Below, one piece after another: positions 44,301 to 54,093 of a stretch of 64,000 nucleotides of DNA. The position numbers and the translations under genes are program-made. Source of the DNA: Pyropia yezoensis (taxonomy: Eukaryota > Rhodophyta > Bangiophyceae > Bangiales > Bangiaceae); assembly GCA_009829735.1 (NCBI GenBank), contig CM020620.1, positions 2,297,447-2,361,446 of the forward strand, given 5' to 3'. The notes under the pieces were generated by a model. It was not told the DNA's origin. It saw only the letters and a program-made list of their open reading frames with translations, and did not search any database. Positions within the stretch are counted from its first letter, which is position 1. Every line of letters starts with the position of its first letter.

Positions 44301-45354
44301 TTGTCCCGTCGAGGATCCCTTTTTTCTGCCATCTTTCACCCAAAATGTATCCGGCTGACCCACCAATTATAATTTCAAGAATTGACCGTTTCGACATGGA
44401 CGCCGACCAAGCGTTCGCGCCCAACCCGCGAGTATGAGGCCACCCGCGCGCAACCAACCGGCGCCCGCGCCCCAATCTGCCAGTATGAGTCCATCAGGGG
44501 GCACGCAACGCGAGCCAAGTCCGGCGACACCGGCCGTTTCCTGTCCCCAACCGCTCCCCTCCTCGACCATCCTCCCCCCGACACACTTTCACTCCCTCAA
44601 AGTTGCGCAGTGGCAGGCGTCTCGCCCACCGACCTGCCGGCATGGACAACATCCGGCAGCCCCCCCCCCCTGGCGAGACGCAGGACGCAGGGTGGGGGAG
44701 GGGGGTGGGGGGGGGGGGGGGGTGGGGGCGCTCTATCCTCCTCCCAACGGCACCCCCCCCCACCCCCCGCTGCTTCCGAGGGTCCACGCGCCGCACGCCG
44801 TGGACGGCGTGGGGAGGTGGGGACGGGCACGGGCCACGCTCACATGCGTCGCGAGGCACGCAGGGAGGCATGCGTGCCGGCCTCTCACCGTGCACATGGT
44901 ATGTTTGAGGGGAGGGGCGGCCGCGGTGGTGGCGTGTGCGTGAGGGGCGTCCGCACGCGCCCAGACGGGCGTGCGTGCCTCGTGCCTGCACCGTTGCGGT
45001 GCCGCGGCCGCTCCTCCCGGCGCGCTCGCGCACCACCCGTGCGCCCGTTACCACCCCGGATCCCCCGAGTTGCGCTTCCCCGACGCGTGCACCGCCTCTC
45101 GACGCGACCATGCACGCGACGGGGACGTGAGGGTGTAGCGGTTCGAGTCGGTCTGTTTTTCTTGTACCGCCCTGCGGCGCGCCCCTTTCCTTTCTTTCCC
45201 CTCTCGCTTCTCCTTTCCCCTCTCGATTCTCCTCTCATTCATTCCTCCCCTCCCCCTCGCCTCACTTCCCCCCCCCCCCCCCCCCCCACCCGCACCCCTC
45301 ACCCGCACCTCCTGCACCCCCACCTGCACCCCCACCTCCTCCCTCCCACACACG
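38360..45354. other. Seven-kilobase gene desert
   Basis: No gene is recognised on either strand. Open frames are short or composition-driven. Landmarks: a CTG/CCG-rich triplet patch at 43610-43740; G runs at 43881-43895 and 44707-44722; AT-richer stretches at 40600-40720 and 44300-44390; a pyrimidine tract at 45170-45300. A short gene with introns could be missed. Confidence 0.4.
45195..45232. repeat. 19-bp pyrimidine repeat, two copies
   Basis: A tttcccctctcg(c/a)ttctcc unit starts at 45195 and again at 45214, in a polypyrimidine tract just beyond the 3' end of the homeodomain gene. The tract could form triplex (H-) DNA or act in transcript 3' processing; both are inference. Confidence 0.6.
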
Positions 45355-48327
45355 TCACGACGCGGACCTCCCGCTCCCGCCCCGCTCTCTCCCCCGCGGC
45401 ACCACCACCCTCGGCAATGGCGGCGGCGGCGGCGGCAGCGGCGGCGGCGGTGGCAACAGCGCCACCGCCGCGGGCACCGTGACGCGGGAGCGGATGTCGG
45501 CGGCAGGGGCGGCGGCAGCGGTGGCGGCGGCGGCGGCGGTGGTGGGCGCATCGACATGTGCTCGGCGTTTGCCAAGGATGGACCGGCGCCCTCCCCCGTC
45601 GGCGGGTGCACCCGCGGTGGTGGCGGTGGCGGTGGCGGTGGCGGTGGCGGCGGCGGTGGTGGTGGTGGCGGCGGCGGTGGTGGTGGTGGCGCCCACGGGG
45701 GGGGAGTCTGTAAAGTTGAGGTTCCGCCGCACCCCCTCCCCCGCCGCGGCCGTCCCGCCGGGGGTGGTGGCGCCGCCGCCATTCCCGCCGCCGCCGCCAC
45801 CGGCGCGGCCGCCCCCAATGGGCGTGGCGGGCGCACCGGCAGGCGGTGGCGGCAGCGGCGGCGGGGGTGCCCCGTCTCGCCCCCCCCCCACCTCGCCGCC
45901 GCCGCTGCCGCCAGCCAGCAGCCCCGGTGGGAGCGGCGGCGGCGGCGGCGGGTAGGCTGGCGGGGGGACCACCCCTGCGGGAAGATTTGTTGGCGGCAGG
46001 TGTGCTGGCGGCGGCTGCGGCGGGTGGGGCGCCCCTCCCGTCCGTCCTCCTGCGGCGGCGGCGGCTGCGGCGGCGGCGGCATCCGGTGGTGCCGGTGGTG
46101 CGGGTTGTGCCGGTGGTGCCGACGCCACCGCGGGGGCGGCGGCGGCGCCCGCGGCGAGCAGCCGCGCCAGCGCCGGGTCGGCGACGGCGAGCGTGCGTCG
46201 GAGGGCGGCCGCGGCGGTGGTGCGGAGGGTGAGCTCGTGCACCCGCGCGGCCGACGCGGCGCCGCCGGTGAGGTCGGTGGTGCGGGAGTAGACGCGGCGG
46301 GCCTTGGCTGGGGCGGCAGCAGCGCCGCCTGCCGCCCCGCCCCCCGCTGCGGCCGGCGGCGCCGCGCCCGGGGCGCTGAAAAAGATGGGCGCCTCGGCAA
46401 TCGCCACGCCCAGCCGCTGGTGGGCCTCCCCCCCCCAGGCGAGCCCGTAGATGGCGTCAAAGTCAACCTGCATGCGCCCCCGCGGGGCGGCCGGGTCGGC
46501 GCGGTCGGGCCCCATGACCCAGTCGTACTGGAGCTTGCGGCGGCGGCCGTAGAGAAAGCGCACCTCGAGGCCATTGCCGGTGAGGCCCGCGTCGTCGCCC
46601 GCGACGGACCAGTCCCCGATCCGCAGCGTCGCCGACCGTAGGGTTGTCAGGGGGGGGATGCGTTCGCCCGCGCCGGCGCCGCCGTGGAGGAGCAGCGCCG
46701 CCGCGGCGGCGGTGTTGGGGGCGGGGCTCCCCGCGCCAACGGCCGAGCCAAACGGCGTGGCGGCGGCCGCGGCGGGGAGCGCCGGCGGCAAGGGGGGGGG
46801 GAGGGGGGGGAAGGGGGGCGGCGCGGCTCCCGCCGCGACCTCGCCGTCGCCAGCCGTGGCGGCGGTGGTCTGGACGCCCGCCGCCGCGAGCGCGGCGGCC
46901 GGCAGCGGCGGCGGCAGCGGCGGTGGCGGCGGCGGCGGCGGCAGCAGGTGGGGGGGCATCAGCACGCCCAGCGGCAGCGCCGCCATCGCCGGCGACGCGA
47001 GCGCCATCCGCGCGAGCGCCGACGCGGGCGTCGACGGCGTGACGGGCGTTGCGAGGACGGGCACGCCGCGGCCGCCCCGGCCACGACGGGCGGGGGTGGC
47101 GGCGCCACCACCCCCACCACCCCCTGCCGGAGGGGGGCGCGACGACGACGACGAGCCGCCACCCCCGCCTCGGCCGCTGCGGGCTGCCGCCGCGGCGGGG
47201 TACCGCCCCGCGTAGGGGGGGGCGGCACCCCCGACGGGCGTGACGGGCGTGGCGGCGGCGATGGGGGAGAGCGCCGCGGCCGCCGCAGCAACGGCGGCGG
47301 GGGTGGCCGTCGCGCCGTGTCCCGCGGCGGCGGCGGCGGCAGCGGCCGCGGCGGCGGCGGCGGCGGCCGTGCGCGACGAGGACGCCTCGGACGCGTCGGC
47401 CGGCGGCCACACGACGCTGCCGCCACCATGCTGACCCCCCGCCGCCCCTACCCCGGCAGACGAGGGCGCGACCGCCCGCGCCCCTCCAGACGCTGCCGCC
47501 CGCGCAGCGACTGCGGCGGCGGTAACTGCCGCGGCGGCAGCCGCCGCGGCGGCCGTCCGCCGCCGCTCCGACGTCTTGGAGCGCATGTTGTTGAACCAGG
47601 TCTTGATCTTGGTGAGGAAGCCCGCCTCCCCTGGCCGCATCCTCCTAGCGAGGGACTCGAGGGCGTCGGCCGACGGGTAGCGGGCGGCGGCAAAGAGCGC
47701 CAGCAGCTGGCTGGTCTCCTCTTTGCGGAACACCCGCCCGCCGGGGCGGGGGGTACCGTCCACCGCCGTGCGCCGCCGCTTGGAGGGTGGAGGGGGGGGG
47801 GAGGGGGGGCAGGGCGACGCCGCCGCCGCCGCCGTCGCGGCGGGCGTCGCGGGCGCCGCGGGCGTTGCGGGCGCCGCGGGCGGGACGGGCGCCGCGGGCG
47901 GGACGGGCGCCGCGGGCGGGACGGCCGCCGCGGGGGTGGCGGGCGTCCCCGCGGCCGCCGCCGCGGCGGGTGCGGCCGCTGACGTAGCCGCCGCGGGTGT
48001 TGCGGGCGGTGGTGGCCGTGGTGCGGCGGCCGGCCGGCCGGGCGTTGCGGCCGCGGCGGGTGCCGCGGGAGGACGGGCGGGGGTGGCCGCCGCGGGTGCG
48101 ACGGGCACGGCGGCGGCAGCAGCGGCGTCGGCAGCTGCGGCGGGGGTGGGCGTCGCAGCGCCAATGGCGGCGGGGGCAGCGGCGGGAGCGGCGGTTGTCG
48201 TGGCGGCGCCAGAAGGGGTGGGGGGGGCCCCACCGCCGGTGCGTCCGCCACCGCCGCGGGTGCCTGTTCCGCCTCGGTGGGGCGTGCCGCCGCTGGCAGC
48301 GTCGGCCGCCGCGGCGGGGCGCCGCAA
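45355..48327 (-). CDS. Homeodomain protein with uncharacterised C-terminal block (5' end incomplete)
   Basis: The homeodomain spans about 47736-47560. Its N-arm and helix 1 read GGRVFRKEETSQLLALFAAARYPS, helix 2 is ALESLARRM, and the recognition helix is FLTKIKTWFNNMRSKTSERR with the invariant W, F, N and R. The helix 2-3 turn (RPGEAGF) is a few residues longer than the classical form. About 300 residues further on (46640-46150) is a second ordered region: LRIGDWSV, EVRFLYGRRRKLQYDWVM, MQVDFDAIYGLAWG and RRVYSRTTDLTGGAASAARVHEL. The rest is Ala/Gly/Pro/Thr low complexity, including a poly-Ala of about 16. The open frame has no ATG at its 5' end (it begins with TTG at 48327). The true start is upstream, either across a splice or hidden by C-run frame slips; an in-context ATG for MEEGGASSS lies at 49136. 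Confidence 0.75.
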   Translation of the reverse strand: MRRPAAAADAASGGTPHRGGTGTRGGGGRTGGGAPPTPSGAATTTAAPAAAPAAIGAATPTPAAAADAAAAAAVPVAPAAATPARPPAAPAAAATPGRPAAAPRPPPPATPAAATSAAAPAAAAAAGTPATPAAAVPPAAPVPPAAPVPPAAPATPAAPATPAATAAAAASPCPPSPPPPPSKRRRTAVDGTPRPGGRVFRKEETSQLLALFAAARYPSADALESLARRMRPGEAGFLTKIKTWFNNMRSKTSERRRTAAAAAAAAAVTAAAVAARAAASGGARAVAPSSAGVGAAGGQHGGGSVVWPPADASEASSSRTAAAAAAAAAAAAAAAGHGATATPAAVAAAAAALSPIAAATPVTPVGGAAPPYAGRYPAAAAARSGRGGGGGSSSSSRPPPAGGGGGGGAATPARRGRGGRGVPVLATPVTPSTPASALARMALASPAMAALPLGVLMPPHLLPPPPPPPPLPPPLPAAALAAAGVQTTAATAGDGEVAAGAAPPPFPPLPPPLPPALPAAAAATPFGSAVGAGSPAPNTAAAAALLLHGGAGAGERIPPLTTLRSATLRIGDWSVAGDDAGLTGNGLEVRFLYGRRRKLQYDWVMGPDRADPAAPRGRMQVDFDAIYGLAWGGEAHQRLGVAIAEAPIFFSAPGAAPPAAAGGGAAGGAAAAPAKARRVYSRTTDLTGGAASAARVHELTLRTTAAAALRRTLAVADPALARLLAAGAAAAPAVASAPPAQPAPPAPPDAAAAAAAAAAGGRTGGAPHPPQPPPAHLPPTNLPAGVVPPPAYPPPPPPLPPGLLAGGSGGGEVGGGRDGAPPPPLPPPPAGAPATPIGGGRAGGGGGGNGGGATTPGGTAAAGEGVRRNLNFTDSPPVGATTTTAAATTTTAAATATATATATTAGAPADGGGRRSILGKRRAHVDAPTTAAAAATAAAAPAADIRSRVTVPAAVALLPPPPPLPPPPPPLPRVVVPRGRERGGSGRSAS

Positions 48328-48650
48328 CCGGCGGCGCCCCGCCCCCCCCCCCCCGCCCCCGCCCCGCCCCCGCCCCCGCCCCCGCCCCCGCCCCCGCCCC
48401 CGCCCCCGCCCCCGCTGCCCGCAGCAGCACGTCTACATTGCGGGCAAAGACGGGGGGCGGGACGGTGCTGCCGCCGCCGCCGCCTCGACCGCGGCCGCGA
48501 CCGCCGCCCCCATGGTCGTCGCCACCGCCGTCACCGCCGCCGCCGCCCCCGTCACCGCCCCCGTCGCGGCCGCCGCCGTCTCCGCCGCCGTCTCTACGGC
48601 CGTCTCCACGGCCGCGGCGGCGGCGGCTGCCGCCGCGGTGGTGGTCGTCT

Positions 48651-48697
<47 letters not shown>

Positions 48698-49459
48698 TCG
48701 CCAGGGGCACCCCCTCCCCCCCCCCCCCCCCCCCCCCCCCACCTCCTCACCCGTACCCGCCTCTTGCCGGCGGCCAAGGACAGGGGCGACGACGCGCGGG
48801 GTGGGCGGGGTAAACGGACTGGCGGGCGTGGCGGCGGCGGCGGCGGCGGCGGCGGTGGGGAGGGCGGCGGCGGTGGTGGCGCCCCCCCCCGCCCGCCGCC
48901 GCCGGGGCGGACACCCCCGCGGGGAGGCGCGCCGCGACGACAGCGTCGACGGCGTCGGCAGCGTCGGCAGCGTCGGCAGCGTCGGCCGCGCCGGTGGTGG
49001 TGGGGGCTGTGGCGGCGGCGGCGGCGGGGAGAGGGGGGGCGGCGGGCGGTGGTGCCCGCCGCCGCCCCCCCGCCGCAGCAGCCGCCGGCGGGGGGTGGGC
49101 GGCGGCGGCGATGACGACGCGCCTCCCTCCTCCATGGCGGTGTGGGTGGTGGCGGGGGGGGGGGGGCAACGGCCGGCGGGGCGTCGTGTCTCTCGCCCAG
49201 GGCCCCCCCCCACCCGCCGGGGCGGGCACAGGCGACCGGCCAGGCAGCGCGGGCGGCGCGGCGGCGGCGGCGTCGCAACGGCCGGCGGGGGAGGCAGGCG
49301 GTCGCGGCAGGCGCCCGGGGGGGGTGGCAGCGGCGGGTCGACAGAGGCGCGGGCCGGCAGGGGATGGTGGCCGGGGGGGCGGCGGCGGCGGCGGCGGGCG
49401 GCGGGCCGCGACCCGGTGGGGGAGGGGGAAGGGGGTTGGAGGGAGGCGGCAGCCCAGCG

Positions 49460-49493
<34 letters not shown>

Positions 49494-49620
49494 GGGGGGG
49501 CAAGGTGGTGTGCGCAGGGGGCGGCCGCGCAGGCCAGCCGCGGCCGACGGCCACAGCAGCAGCCAGCGGTGACGGTGACGGCAACAGCGGCGGCGGCGGC
49601 AATGACGGCAATGACGGCAA

Positions 49621-49661
<41 letters not shown>

Positions 49662-50238
49662 GCGGCGGCGGCCACAGCGGCAGCGACACGCGCGGGCCCG
49701 GTGGGTGGGGGGGATGGGGGCAATGGTGGGCGGCGGGGAACGACTGCCGCCAGGGGGGGGGGGGGTCTGGCCGGGCGCAGGAGGGGGGCGGAGGATGCCG
49801 GTGGGGGGGGGGGGGGGAGGGGGGGGTGCTGCGCCCAGCCGTGGCGCCGGCCGCCAGACCACCCGCGGCCGCCCGCGGCGCGCGCGCGCGCGCGCGGCCG
49901 CCCGCGGCGGTACGAGTGGTACCCGCCAAGCTGGCCAGGGGGGGGGAGGGTGGGGAAGGGGGGAGTGGGGGGGGGGGGGGGGGGGTATACCCTCAGAGGA
50001 AGGGGGGTGGGGGGGGAGGGGGCGCTGGCGTGCGCACCACCCACGCCACGGGACGGCGGGGGAAGGGGGGGGGGGGGGTGGGGGGGGAGGCGCAGGCGGC
50101 CGGGCGGGCTGCGGGGTAGGCGGTGGGTGGGTGGCTCATTCTGGCTGCTGCTGGGGTACCTACCCGGTGAGGCGGGAGAGGCGTGTTTGGGGGGGGGGGG
50201 GGGGGCCCCCGGGGAGGGGGGGTGGTGGAGCACACGGT
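48328..50238. other. Extreme GC region with G/C homopolymers before the gap
   Basis: C runs of about 37 and about 25 bases (48654-48696 and 48716-48740), a G run of about 30 (49459-49490), and many GGC blocks. It probably contains the 5' part of the homeodomain gene. Assembly fidelity here is doubtful. Confidence 0.5.
48339..48415. repeat. (CCCCCG)n hexanucleotide repeat
   Basis: After a C run (48341-48354), about ten near-perfect CCCCCG units run to 48415. The opposite strand is (CGGGGG)n, with strong G-quadruplex potential. It lies immediately 5' of the open part of the homeodomain gene. Confidence 0.85.
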
Positions 50239-50738
50239 NNNNNNNNNNNNNNNNNNNNNNNNNNNNNNNNNNNNNNNNNNNNNNNNNNNNNNNNNNNNNN
50301 NNNNNNNNNNNNNNNNNNNNNNNNNNNNNNNNNNNNNNNNNNNNNNNNNNNNNNNNNNNNNNNNNNNNNNNNNNNNNNNNNNNNNNNNNNNNNNNNNNNN
50401 NNNNNNNNNNNNNNNNNNNNNNNNNNNNNNNNNNNNNNNNNNNNNNNNNNNNNNNNNNNNNNNNNNNNNNNNNNNNNNNNNNNNNNNNNNNNNNNNNNNN
50501 NNNNNNNNNNNNNNNNNNNNNNNNNNNNNNNNNNNNNNNNNNNNNNNNNNNNNNNNNNNNNNNNNNNNNNNNNNNNNNNNNNNNNNNNNNNNNNNNNNNN
50601 NNNNNNNNNNNNNNNNNNNNNNNNNNNNNNNNNNNNNNNNNNNNNNNNNNNNNNNNNNNNNNNNNNNNNNNNNNNNNNNNNNNNNNNNNNNNNNNNNNNN
50701 NNNNNNNNNNNNNNNNNNNNNNNNNNNNNNNNNNNNNN
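50239..50738. other. Assembly gap of 500 N
   Basis: Exactly 500 undetermined bases, a conventional scaffold-gap length, so the true distance is unknown. It is flanked by a 14-G run on the left. Any reading frame crossing it is meaningless. Confidence 0.99.
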
Positions 50739-51073
50739 TGCAACGCCCCCGTTGGTGGTTGGTGCAACGGGCGGGCCGGTGACGCCCACGGCTCCTGTCA
50801 TGGCGGGGCGCCACTGCGTGCCCCGCCGCCCGTCCGCGTGAGGGACGCCCACGGTGTCTGGGCGCGCGCGACGCGCCGGCTACTGTCGCAGAGCCCACCA
50901 CGCATGGCCATCCACAGACGGCTTTCCCCACAACGACCCTCCCCCCGACTCGAAGGCTGTCTGCCCGCCCCCCCAACTTCCCCCCCATCCCCCCCCCCCC
51001 CCGCGCCCCCCGCCTCCCTCGCGCAAATAGAAAGAGATATTCCTTGTGCCCCCCCCCCCCAACCCTCTCCCCT
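50739..51073. other. Spacer right of the gap
   Basis: No gene seen. It includes C runs near 50990-51002 and 51050-51060, and the 3' flank of the nuclease gene. Confidence 0.5.
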
Positions 51074-51629
51074 TCACCCACCCCCCCGGATGCGTTTCCG
51101 GTACTCCCACGGCGGCTCTGCCGAGCGGTCGGCAAACACCCCCCGGCGGGCCGCCCGCGCCTCGGCCGCCGCCGCCGCCATCTCGGGCCGCTTGTCGTAC
51201 GCGGCGTAGTGCCAGGCGAGCCCCCCCCCCAGCAGGTGCAGCCCCAGCGACCGCTCCGCCCCCGCCGCGTGCCCCCGCACGAGCACCACGTCGCCGACGG
51301 TACGGCCGTAGCGGTCCACGTCAGACACGGCCACCCGCACCCGGCGGCCGAGGCAAAAGGCGGTCGCCGCGTCAGTGGCGGCGGCGCCCCCCGGCTGCGC
51401 CTTTTCCGGCGCGTCCACCCCGCGGAGGCGCACCTTGAGCGCCACGCCCCCGCCAACGTCCACCACCACCGTGTCCCCGTCAGAGACGCGCGTGACGGTG
51501 CAGCCGGATATGACCTGCCGCGTGCCGTCGTCGCCCGCGGGCGGGAGGGGACGCCGGGGGGGGACGCTGCCGGCGGTGGTGGTGGCGGTGACGCCGTCGG
51601 CTGCCACGGAAGGGGGGGGGGGGGCACCC

Positions 51630-51660
<31 letters not shown>

Positions 51661-51751
51661 CGGCTGCGGAAGGGGGGGGTGTTGGCACCGCCGCCTTGAG
51701 CCGCGATAGGAGGGCGAAACCACGCTCGACGGTACTGAAGCACGCGCCCAT
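51074..51751 (-). CDS. Staphylococcal-nuclease-like endonuclease, N-myristoylated
   Basis: 225 residues from ATG 51751 (cccaccATGg). The N-terminus MGACFS fits N-myristoylation on Gly2 with palmitoylation of Cys4, so the enzyme is probably anchored to the cytosolic face of a membrane. A poly-Gly/Pro linker (residues 25-60) leads to an SNase fold at about residues 78-210. Catalytic and calcium-site residues are all present by alignment of motifs: D91 (SDGDT), R108, D113 and E116 (VRLRGVDAPE), and R150 (DRYGR). SNase domains cut DNA and RNA with Ca2+. Plant Ca2+-dependent nucleases CAN1/CAN2 share the myristoyl-plus-SNase design, so this is a likely relative. No signal peptide. The gene is intronless and 335 bp from the assembly gap. 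Confidence 0.88.
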
Positions 51752-52498
51752 GGTGGGCTCACTCACCACCAAAGGGGGCGCGACGGGGGGGAGGGGGAGG
51801 GTGACGGCGTACGGAGGCGCCTGGGGTGGACAGTGGGGGAGTCGTCCGCGGCGGAAGCGATGAGGTACCGTCCGGCGGAAGCGGCGCTCCCAACGGAGCT
51901 CCGTGCCGTACCTCGTGCCGCGGGACTAGGTACGGAGGCCAGCGGGGCAGGCATGGAAGGGGCGCGCCCAGCGGGTGGGCGCCAGTAACTGCTGCTGGGG
52001 GGACCCCCGCCCAGGCGACGTTGCCTGCAACAGTGACTTGGCGTAGGGCACGGCACTGGGCTAGCGTTGCGGGTGGGAGCGGCGATGGGCCCGCGCTTGG
52101 TGTTCTGTTTGAGGGTGTCCCTGACTCGGGAGCAGACACAGGACTGGCCCACGAGGCGGGTATTCGCCAGCCTTCGAAAAGAAAGTATTTTCATGAAATA
52201 CACACGAGATGTCAACAAGTTTGTTAGGTTCGCTGCATGTTAAAGAAAGTATAAGTTAAGGTAGATTTGCTGATGCGATCCACCCGTCTCATTCCACCGA
52301 CAGCGGCGCGCTGTCGGTAAGGTCGCTGAGGATGGGCAGAGGCGTGCTGTTCGCGCTCCCCCTTCCATCCCCGTCAGCGCGTCCCACTTACGACCTGGAC
52401 GCTTCTCTGTCGCTGCCGTGCTCCCGTCGGCGCCTTTCGTCTGGGCTGTTATTCACCCCTCTTCCCCTTTTCTACCTTCTCTTCGCAGCCCCTCAACC
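51752..52498. other. Divergent promoter region between nuclease and SEM1 genes
   Basis: The nuclease (minus) and SEM1 (plus) start at opposite ends. 52170-52270 is AT-rich (aaagaaagtattttcatgaaatac and aaagtataagttaagg) and is the likeliest core-promoter zone for SEM1. The last 60 bases before the SEM1 ATG are pyrimidine-rich leader. No gene within. Confidence 0.45.
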
Positions 52499-53379
52499 AT
52501 GGCCGAAGGAGACGGCACCAACGGGTCAGCGGCGGCCAAGGCCAGCGCTGCGCCCGAAACCAAGGACGCCCCGCCGGCGACGGAGACCAAGGACGCCCCC
52601 GCCCCGGCTGTAGATGAGGCGGACGTGCTGGAGGAGGACGATGACTTTGAGGAGTTTGAGGAAGACCGTACGTTTTCTTCATCGCGCGCGTTTGGGTTTT
52701 GGTCGGTGGCCGAGCGTTTCGGGCGCTCGCGCGTGCAGACCCACACCGGGGGGTCGCCGTTGTCGGTGCCGGCACGAGGGGCGAGTGGCGTAGTAGCCCT
52801 CCTCTATCCACCACACGCCCTCGGCTTCACGGTTGTGTTGTGCGGCGTTGTGTGACACTGTTTTTTGCGTGCTAAGCCGGGCAGGACGACAGACAGCGAG
52901 GCCGGCAGTTCGCGCCATGCGCCTGCGACCGGCTGCTCCCAGATCTGGTGGGGACCTGCTCTGGTGGCCTCCCGCGGTGCTGGTAGCAATGGCCGCCGAT
53001 CCTGTGGGTGTTGGCCTGCGTCCATGCCTTCGGTGGGGGAGTGGGCAGCTGTATACCTATCTTCCGAGGCCGTTGCTAACTTCGTCACGATGCTGCGTTT
53101 TTTGGATGGGGCTTCTGTGCCTCTTTGGCCCTTTTGCTCTAGCACTGGTTGGTTTTGACTTCACTTGCCTTGCACCCCTCTCTGCTCTTATTCTGTTGTA
53201 TTGTTCGTACAGGCTGGGTGGAGGCTGCCGCCACGACCGACGGCGCTACAGAGCGCGAGTGGCAAGACGACTGGGATGACGAGGCCGCCGACGACAACTT
53301 TATCGGCCGCCTGCGGGAGGAGCTGGCCGCGCATGCCCCCTCGGGCGGGGCTCCCGCCGCTGCGACGGCGGCCAAGTGA
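52499..53379 (+). CDS. SEM1: SEM1/DSS1, proteasome lid and TREX-2 acidic subunit
   Basis: Two exons: 52499-52667 and 53213-53379, with a 545-nt GT-AG intron (donor GTACGT, acceptor TCGTACAG, phase 1), giving 111 residues. The start is aaccATGg. Residues 1-40 are an Ala/Thr/Pro-rich extension. Two acidic ubiquitin-binding blocks follow: EEDDDFEEFEED and EWQDDWDDEAADDNF, the second with the conserved tryptophans. The C-terminal helix is GRLREELAAH. This is the SEM1/DSS1 pattern (acidic-W block, spacer, W-D-D-W-D block, helix). The protein is intrinsically disordered; it stabilises the 19S proteasome lid and also serves TREX-2 mRNA export and BRCA2-type repair complexes. It is longer than the usual 70-90 residues because of its N- and C-terminal Ala-rich tails. 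The intron splits the two acidic blocks. Confidence 0.9.
52668..53212 (+). other. Intron of SEM1
   Basis: 545 nt, GTACGT at the 5' end and TTGTTCGTACAG at the 3' end, with a T-rich stretch (53095-53105) and pyrimidine-rich sequence before the acceptor. Splicing joins C to GC to make an Arg codon and restores the SEM1 frame. Confidence 0.85.
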
Positions 53380-54093
53380 GACGGCCTGACGTGGGCCTGG
53401 CTGCGATGGATGGGACAGACTTGGGGGTGCTGCTCTCGGCGGTCGAAATCGTGTGTCGGGAAGGACAGAGGGAAGCCAGTGGGGAGCGGCGGTGGCATGG
53501 TGGAGGTGTGGCAGAACTGGCGTGTGAGGGCAAAGAGGGAGCGGCGCCTGCGGGGAGAAGGGGGGGGTGGCGTGGGTTGTTGGCGTGCGCTGGGGACGCT
53601 GGAACGGCGGGGGCACTGCGGTGCGGGAACGGGCATGGTCTGGTCGGATGTTTTTTTTGCTTTTTTCAAGCTCCATCCGCTGGGTGCCCCATGTAGCCGC
53701 GCCCGCGCCGGCGCCTACTGTGCCGTGCCGCCGACACCGTCCCGGGCGGCTTGTGGCGACACGACGGTGGCACGTTGCCCAGACAGGGGTATACCATACT
53801 CGCGCGGCCTCGTGGCGATATGACCGCGCGCCACTGGTTTCGCGTCAAGCCGGCGCCCACGACCGCTGACGGTCGGTCTTGGCCACGTCGGAGCGTAGGC
53901 CCCCCTACCGTCCCCCCACCGCTCCCCACCCCCCTCCCCAGAGGCGGTCGCGCTCCCCCCCACCCGCCACCGTACCCTCCCCCTCAAACACAGCGCACAC
54001 ACACACAACAACGCCAGCTGAGTTTTGCTCACCACCCGACCCACCACGAGCACGTCAAGGGCGGGGCACAGGAGCACCCACCGCGGGGGCGCC
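53380..54093. other. Convergent 3' spacer
   Basis: Lies between the SEM1 stop and the SOD stop. It carries both 3' ends. No gene seen. Confidence 0.5.

Noticed and set aside
45048-46574. 508-codon minus-strand frame under the homeodomain gene
   Set aside because: It is a shadow frame; the homeodomain frame on the same strand explains the region better.
47645-51762. Long open frames crossing 50239-50738
   Set aside because: They pass through 500 undetermined bases and rely on C/G runs; not evidence of coding.
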